Shown here in pieces: positions 58,783 to 64,000 of a stretch of 64,000 nt of DNA (the stretch's first letter is position 1; the number at the start of each line of letters is the position of its first letter). The notes below the pieces were generated by a model. The model saw nothing but the letters and a program-made list of their open reading frames with translations, was not told where the DNA came from and made no database searches. Location: assembly GCF_016862395.1 (NCBI RefSeq), contig NZ_BOMW01000020.1, positions 1-64,000 on the forward strand, read 5' to 3'. Origin of the DNA: Actinoplanes siamensis (lineage in GTDB: Bacteria > Actinomycetota > Actinomycetes > Mycobacteriales > Micromonosporaceae). A program made the position numbers and the translations under genes.

Positions 58783-59880
58783 ATGCGCCGTCGGCTTACT
58801 GGAAGGTCGCCGGGACGGCGTCTTGCCTCGCGTAGGCGCCCGTGGTCGCCCGGTTGCCGCCGTCGCCGTGATGTGGACGTTCACCAGCACCGCGTCGATT
58901 CGGCCTGCCGCTTGGACGGCCACGCCGTACCCTCGGCGCGGCCCTGGCCGGGCAGCTGCTCGCCGCCGTCGGCGTGCCGGTGCTGAGCACCCCGGCGGCG
59001 GCCGCCACGGCGATCACCATCGACGGATCGTCGAGCGGCCGCACCTTCGACGGTGTCGGCGCGGTCAGTGGCGGCGGCGGCAACAGCCGGCTGCTGTTCG
59101 ACTATCCGGAACCGCAGCGCGGTCAGATCCTGGACTACCTGTTCAAGCCCAACTACGGGGCCGCGTTGCAGATCCTGAAGGTGGAGATCGGCGGCGACAC
59201 CAACTCCACCAGCGGCGCCGAGCCCAGCCACGCGCACACCCGTGGCGACCTCAACTGCAACCGCGGTTACGAGTGGTGGATCATGGAGCAGGCCAAGGCC
59301 CCGCCCACCCGGCCATCAAACCCGTGGGGCTGCCGTGGGTGCGCCCGGCTGGATCGGCAACGGCAACATCCTGTCCACCGACACGATCAATTACCTGCTG
59401 TCCTGGCTGGGCTGCGCCCGGCAGCACAACCTCACCATCGGCTATCTGACCGCCGGCCAGAACGAGAAGAAGTACGACGCCAACTGGACGATCAGCCTGC
59501 GCAACGCGCTGAACAGCAACGGTGGGGCCGCGACCTTCAACTGGTACAAGAACCTGCGGTCGGCGCTGAACTCGCACGGCCACTCCAGCGTCAAGATCGT
59601 CGCCTCGGACGACTTCGGCTGGGGCCCGGCGGACGAGGCGCAACGCGATCCCGCGTTCGGTGCCGCCATCTCGGTGTACGGCAGCCACTACGTCTGCGGG
59701 TACCGCAGCGCCCTGAGCAACGGCCCGAGTTCGACCAACGCCATCAAACTCCGGCAAGGCACTCTGGGCGAGTGAGAACGGCTCCGACGACTACGACGCC
59801 GGCGCCAACGCCCTGCGGTATCTGACCGTGCCTTCCGGGAGTGCCCCACCGCGGTCCCGGACGGGCAGCTGATCTGGTCG
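58783..59880 (+). pseudogene. Decayed GH59 galactocerebrosidase-like glycosidase
   Basis: Consecutive pieces of one protein lie in three frames. Export signal remnant and [18 protein letters not shown] through [13 protein letters not shown] are in frame 1 (to about 59297). GLPW is in a second frame. [10 protein letters not shown] through [13 protein letters not shown] is in a third (about 59335-59750). After another shift, [18 protein letters not shown] resumes to about 59830. At least three single-base changes break it, the N-terminus is also shifted, and the C-terminal part is missing. The intact ancestor was a secreted GH59-type enzyme. Confidence 0.83.
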
Positions 59881-60005
59881 CTCATCGCCGGGATGCGCTG
59901 GTTGGCCTCCGCACGGACCGGCCGCCGACTGCCGAGCGCGCAGGCGACCGTGCTGCATGACGCCGACTCGCCGGCGATCTCCTCGATGGTCAACCAGGTC
60001 TCACT
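59880..60005 (-). pseudogene. Remnant of a LacI-family regulator (HTH only)
   Basis: About 37 codons matching the LacI N-terminal helix-turn-helix: LTIEEIA...CSTVACALGSRRPVRAEANQRI, with degenerate positions in the recognition helix. No effector domain follows. A CGAATCGATTCG palindrome lies directly upstream (60009-60020), as expected for an autoregulated LacI gene. Confidence 0.65.
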
Positions 60006-60008
60006 TGT

Positions 60009-60020
60009 CGAATCGATTCG
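60009..60020. promoter_or_regulatory. LacI-type operator copy 1
   Basis: Perfect 12-bp palindrome CGAATCGATTCG with a central CG-free dyad, beside the LacI remnant. It is identical to the copy at 60450-60461. Confidence 0.65.
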
Positions 60021-60449
60021 CTTTGACGGTAAAGATACACGCAAACCGATGTCAATGAGCGCTGCTAGCTGCCGTACATGACGCCTTCCAGTTAGCGAAT
60101 AGGCGTCGAACCGGTTCGTACTACAGCCCAGCCAGTCAGGTAAAGCCCCATGTCGCCGACTGTCAGAGCAGGTGGAGGGAGCGGCAGTGCGCAGCGACGG
60201 GTCGTCGAGGCTGAGGGGCGACTGGAGCAGGCCCGTGATGTGATCTACCCCGTTGCGGCGGGAGTTGTTGCCGGTGAGGGATCGCGACCGCAGTGCCGGT
60301 GTCGGCCACTGTGCTCTTCCTGGATGGCCAGATGGTTCCGCACTGATCGACACCCGGATGGAAAGCGGCCGGTCGACCCCCGGGTGATCCCCGCCTGTCG
60401 CCTCCCCCGATACATTGACAGTCACCGATGTCCTTTCGTAGGCTGTCGC

Positions 60450-60461
60450 CGAATCGATTCG
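60450..60461. promoter_or_regulatory. LacI-type operator copy 2, upstream of the GH95-like gene
   Basis: Same CGAATCGATTCG palindrome, about 185 bp before the GH95-like start. The 420 bp between the two copies holds no recognisable gene, so the intact glycosidase was probably under the same regulator. Confidence 0.65.
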
Positions 60462-60646
60462 ACACCAGGCGCGATGCGCCCCGCGCCGGAGATGCGGGGT
60501 CCGCTCCTGGACGTCGGGCCGGGAAACGAAACGACGTTCACCCTGGCGGGACTCGATGTTGCTCGTGACTGAGTCTGCCGATCGTCGACGAGGTGGAGTG
60601 GAGGCACGCTCGTGTCGGATTTTGTGACGGACAGCGGGTTCGGCGC

Positions 60647-63553
60647 ATGAGTGGCGTACCGGAGCGTCCCCTCGACCGGAGGCGGCTGCTCGCGACCGCG
60701 GCGCTGTCGGCGGGGGCTGCGGCATTGCGTGACGGGTTGCTGCCCGCACGTGCCCGCGCGGCCGTCCCGGCGCAAGTCGCGCTTCCCGAGCGGGGTATCT
60801 ACGACACGGCGGCGGCGACCGCGTGGACCGATGGTTTCCTGACGGGCAACGGTGAGTACGGTGCGGTGCTCTACGGTACGCCGACGCTCGAGAAGGTGAT
60901 CTTCAATCATCACCGGTTCGTGTTGCCGAATGGCTCCCGCGACACTCTGCCCCCGGTGACCTCCGGGCAGCTGTCGCGGGCCCGCGACCAGGCGCTGTCC
61001 GGCAACTACGGGGCCGCCACGGCCACCTTCGTCAACGGGTGGTCGCTGCGCTGGACGCAGACCTTCCACCCGGGCCCTGAGCTGCAGATCAGCGCTCCGG
61101 CGATGACGACGGCCAACAACTACGCCCGGATCACCGATTTCCGTACCGGCGAGGTCAGCCACACTTGGACCGACGGGTCCGGGACCTGGCAGCGCCGTGT
61201 CTTCGTCTCGCGCGCCGACCGGGTCGTCGTACATGAACTGCTGCCGCCCGCCGGGCAGACGCTGGAGGTCACGCTGCGCGTGAACACGGCGCTGGAGGGT
61301 GCGCCGAACAGCGTCCGGTACGCGGTCTCGGCCACCGCTGCCGGCAACACCGGATACCTCGACGTGCGCGGCACCTACCCGTCCGGGGGCGCCTACGGGT
61401 TTGAGGGCGTCACGCGGGCCGTCGCCGACGGCGGTCAGGCGGCGGTCACCGCGAGCGGCTCGTCGCTGGTCGTGGCCCGGGCCGCCCGACTGCTGTTGTT
61501 GACCAAGCTCGACCGGTACGACAGGGCCGGCGGCTGGGACGGGCAGCCGTTGCAGGCCGCGCTGGCCGCCCTCCCGGCTGATTACGCCACCCTGCTGAGC
61601 CGCCACACCCCGCTGCATCAGGCGATGTACGACCGCTCCCGGATCGACCTGAACGTTCCGGTCGCCGACCGGCAGCTGTCCACCAGCCAGCTGATCGCGC
61701 GCCAGAACGCCAACACCTCCGCCATTGACGTCGCGCTGCTGGAGCGCCTGTACGACTCCGGCCGGTACCTGTTCGTCAGCTCCAGCGGGATTCTGCCGCC
61801 GCGGCTGACCGGGATCTGGACCGGCACCTGGAACGGCTCCTGGGCCGACGACTTCACCACCGACGCCAACATCAACCTGCAGGTCGCCGGCGGCAACATC
61901 CTCGATCTCGGTGACGCCATGCAGGGCTACCGCACCCTGATCCTCGGGCAGCTCGCCCATTGGCGGGACAACGCCAACAGACTGTACGGCGCGCGCGGCT
62001 TCCTGGCGCCGAGCCGCACCGACGGCGAGTACGGCCACATGCTGCACTTCGACACCGGTTTCCCCGGGCACTGCTGGACGGGCGGGGCCGACTGGTTGCT
62101 GTACCCGCTGCTGGAGTTCTACCAGACCACCGGCGACACGGCCTTCCTGCGAAACCAGCTCGGTCCGGCGCTGATCGAGCTCGCCCTGTTCTACGAGGAC
62201 TTCCTCGCCCGCACCGACTCGGCCGGGAAGGTGGTCTTCGTCCCGTCCTTCTCTATGGAGAACCGGCCGGCCAGCACCGGCCAGCTCCTCGCGATCAACG
62301 CGACCGGCGACATCATGGCCGGCCGGCACGCCCTGCAAGCCGCGATCGACGCGGCCAACACGCTCGGCGTGGAGCAGGGCAGCGGGCAGGGCGTGCAACG
62401 CTGGACGTCCCTGCTGTCCAGGTTCCCCTCCTACACGGTCAACGGCGACGGCGCGCTCGCCGAGTGGTCCTGGCCCGGGCTGACCGACAACTACAACCAC
62501 CGGCACGTCCAGCACCTGTACGGGGCCTGGCCGCTGCATGAGATCAACCCCGAGGACCGGCCCGATCTCGTCCGCGTCGCCCGCCGCGCGCTGGACGTGC
62601 GCGGTGACGAGAACTACTCGGCTCACGGCAGCCTGCACCGCGCCCTGGCCCGGGCACGCCTCAAGGACGGCGCCGGGGTCTACGCCAACCTGCTCAAGAT
62701 CCTCGGCCGGAACATGGTTTGGCGGTCGCTGATGACCTCCCACAACCCGAACCTGGACATCTACAACGCCGACGCCGCCAACGCCATCCCGGCGGTGCTG
62801 GCCGAGGCTCTCCTCCACACCCGGCCGGGAATCCTGGAACTGCTGCCCGCGCTGCCCGACCAGATCCCCCGGGGGACCATCACCGGAGTCCGAGGCCGCA
62901 ACCGCGTTCTGATCCAGAGCCTGAGCTGGGACACCGTGGCCCGCACCGCCACCGTCACGGTCACCTCGGCGATCACCCAGGACATCACCCTGATCTGCCG
63001 GCGCGGTATCGCCTCGATCAGCACCACCGCGACCGTCGCGGCATCCTCGCTCGGTGAGCACGCCCGCGTCGTCACGCTCCCGGCCGGATCCTCGGTCACG
63101 ATCGCCGTCAGCTTCCCCGGCACCTCGCCCACCGGTACGTACCGGCTGGTCAACCGCCGCAGCGGCAAGGTGCTCGACGTCAACGGCGCGTCGACGGCGG
63201 ACGGCGCACGCGTCATCCAGTGGGCGTGGACCGGCGGTACCAACCAGCAATGGATACGCGTACCCAACTCCGACGGTTCGTGCCGCCTGCGCAGCGTCAA
63301 CAGCGGCAAGGTACTCGACAGCCCGAGCGGCTCCGTCCAGGGCGCGGAGTTGGACCAGGCGACCGACACCGACAGCGACACCCAATGGTGGAAGCTCGTA
63401 TCGGCCAGCACCAGCGGCTACTACCGGCTCGTCAACGTGCACAACGGATGGTGTGCCGACGTGTCCGGCGGCTCGACCGCCGATGGCGCAAGTGTCATCC
63501 AGTGGCCTCCCACCAACGGCGCCAACCAGGAATGGCAACTCGTCGGCCTGTAG
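60647..63553 (+). CDS. Tat-exported GH95-like glycosidase with ricin-type lectin
   Basis: 968 residues from the ATG at 60647; the upstream frame lacks a credible start. Tat signal: DRRRLLATAALSAGAAAL and an ARA cleavage site near residue 36. The catalytic part (about 40-820) follows the alpha-L-fucosidase family 95 plan: TGNGEYGAVLYG near the start, TTDANINLQVAGGN, PSFSMENRP, and HRHVQHLYGAWPL. Some family positions are altered (the MNYWPA stretch is absent), so exact specificity is uncertain. Residues about 835-968 form a ricin B trefoil with repeated GKVLD and QQW/QEW motifs. Part of a glycan-degradation locus with GH59 and GH2 remnants. Confidence 0.8.
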   Translation: MSGVPERPLDRRRLLATAALSAGAAALRDGLLPARARAAVPAQVALPERGIYDTAAATAWTDGFLTGNGEYGAVLYGTPTLEKVIFNHHRFVLPNGSRDTLPPVTSGQLSRARDQALSGNYGAATATFVNGWSLRWTQTFHPGPELQISAPAMTTANNYARITDFRTGEVSHTWTDGSGTWQRRVFVSRADRVVVHELLPPAGQTLEVTLRVNTALEGAPNSVRYAVSATAAGNTGYLDVRGTYPSGGAYGFEGVTRAVADGGQAAVTASGSSLVVARAARLLLLTKLDRYDRAGGWDGQPLQAALAALPADYATLLSRHTPLHQAMYDRSRIDLNVPVADRQLSTSQLIARQNANTSAIDVALLERLYDSGRYLFVSSSGILPPRLTGIWTGTWNGSWADDFTTDANINLQVAGGNILDLGDAMQGYRTLILGQLAHWRDNANRLYGARGFLAPSRTDGEYGHMLHFDTGFPGHCWTGGADWLLYPLLEFYQTTGDTAFLRNQLGPALIELALFYEDFLARTDSAGKVVFVPSFSMENRPASTGQLLAINATGDIMAGRHALQAAIDAANTLGVEQGSGQGVQRWTSLLSRFPSYTVNGDGALAEWSWPGLTDNYNHRHVQHLYGAWPLHEINPEDRPDLVRVARRALDVRGDENYSAHGSLHRALARARLKDGAGVYANLLKILGRNMVWRSLMTSHNPNLDIYNADAANAIPAVLAEALLHTRPGILELLPALPDQIPRGTITGVRGRNRVLIQSLSWDTVARTATVTVTSAITQDITLICRRGIASISTTATVAASSLGEHARVVTLPAGSSVTIAVSFPGTSPTGTYRLVNRRSGKVLDVNGASTADGARVIQWAWTGGTNQQWIRVPNSDGSCRLRSVNSGKVLDSPSGSVQGAELDQATDTDSDTQWWKLVSASTSGYYRLVNVHNGWCADVSGGSTADGASVIQWPPTNGANQEWQLVGL

Positions 63554-63626
63554 ACCGTCAGCAGCGCAGCGCCGGTCCCGGAACCTCTCCCGATAGTGAC
63601 CATCCCCGCCAGACCGTGGAGACGCC

Positions 63627-64000
63627 ATGAAGAGAAACGCCTTCGCCATCATCGCCCTGTTGATGGGCAACGCTGGGATGACGGGGACGCCGGCAGCCGC
63701 CGACGGATACCCGCAGAAGACAGCCGACCAGCTGGGCTTGGTCCATGGGCAACGAGGTCTTCTTCACCTCCTCGGCCACCACGGACAAGGCCAAGGCGCT
63801 CGTAAGTAAGCTGCGCGACTACTCCCACCAGCTCCACCCGACCCGCAAGGCCGGCGTGGGCGGTACCCAGCGCGGCTCGCTCGACCAACTGTCGGTCAGT
63901 GACATCGCCGGCTACAACGGCGACGGCGGGAAGATCACCAACACCTGGATGCCGAACGTCGTCTCCGAGTACGGGTCATACGTCTCCGACCGGCCCGGCC
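63627..64000 (+). pseudogene. GH2-type glycosidase remnant: signal peptide joined to internal segment
   Basis: An ATG at 63627 opens a signal peptide (NAFAIIALLMGNAGMTGTPA) and continues about 36 residues. It then meets, in another frame from about 63745, an internal segment typical of GH2 beta-galactosidase-like proteins (MGNEVFFTSSATTDKAKALV, VGGTQRG, MPNVVSEYGSY), open to the window end. An internal deletion plus frame change is the simplest reading. Confidence 0.7.

Noticed and set aside
1-64000. CRISPR array, rRNA genes, intact transposase or integrase
   Set aside because: No regularly spaced repeats, no rRNA-like sequence and no recognisable recombinase or transposase frame were seen.

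Overview
The window is high-GC DNA with long overlapping ORFs, GTG/ATG starts behind GGAGG-type ribosome sites, and actinomycete gene families throughout (LmbU-like regulator, MbtH, modular PKS/NRPS, Wadjet, ESX-type toxin, Tat-exported glycosidases). It is most likely a filamentous actinomycete; a member of the Micromonosporaceae would fit, but that is inference.

Region 1 (1-38.4 kb) is a hybrid type I PKS/NRPS cluster transcribed mainly leftward. From right to left it holds MbtH, a piperazate-synthase (KtzT/PaiB-like) protein, a LmbU-family regulator, a free adenylation protein with a free carrier protein, and a flavoprotein. Three NRPS subunits follow, C-A-T-E-C-A-T, C-A-T-E-C-A-T and C-A-T-TE. 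Next come a type II thioesterase, a class A flavin monooxygenase on the opposite strand, and an operon of carrier protein, P450 and a thioesterase-fold protein with a Cys nucleophile. A KSQ-AT-ACP loading module and the start of the next PKS module run off the left edge. Three of the five in-line A domains carry the DVFSVA(S/A)YAK-type pocket that I associate with piperazic acid, and the last carries a threonine pocket. With two E domains, the predicted core is D-Pip-like / X / D-Pip / L-Pip / Thr, released by the terminal TE. A polyketide tail and one amino acid processed on a free carrier are probably added; the azinothricin/polyoxypeptin group is the closest class I can suggest. The ornithine N-hydroxylase that should feed KtzT is not in the window. 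Two ABC exporter pairs (34-38.4 kb) diverge from the biosynthetic operon.

Region 2 (38.5-45.3 kb) is a small accessory zone. It has an alpha/beta hydrolase plus MerR operon with a leaderless 19-bp-spacer promoter, a DUF262-HNH-RAMA-like putative modification-dependent restriction protein, and a TetR/flavin monooxygenase divergent pair around a perfect 28-bp palindrome.

Region 3 (45.3-46.4 kb) is a scar: remnants of a Nudix protein, an exonuclease and a helicase around a 39-nt tRNA-Pro 3' end followed by a terminator. It looks like one edge of an integrated element.

Region 4 (46.4-64 kb) carries a GH16 glucanase with a ricin-type lectin, a complete four-gene Wadjet-type (JetABCD, TIGR02677/78/80/79) operon, an ESX-type toxin with a metallopeptidase-like C-terminus and its zinc-ribbon partner, and a lipoprotein. 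It ends in a partly decayed glycan-degradation locus: GH59, LacI and GH2 remnants around an intact GH95-like enzyme, with two identical LacI-type palindromes.
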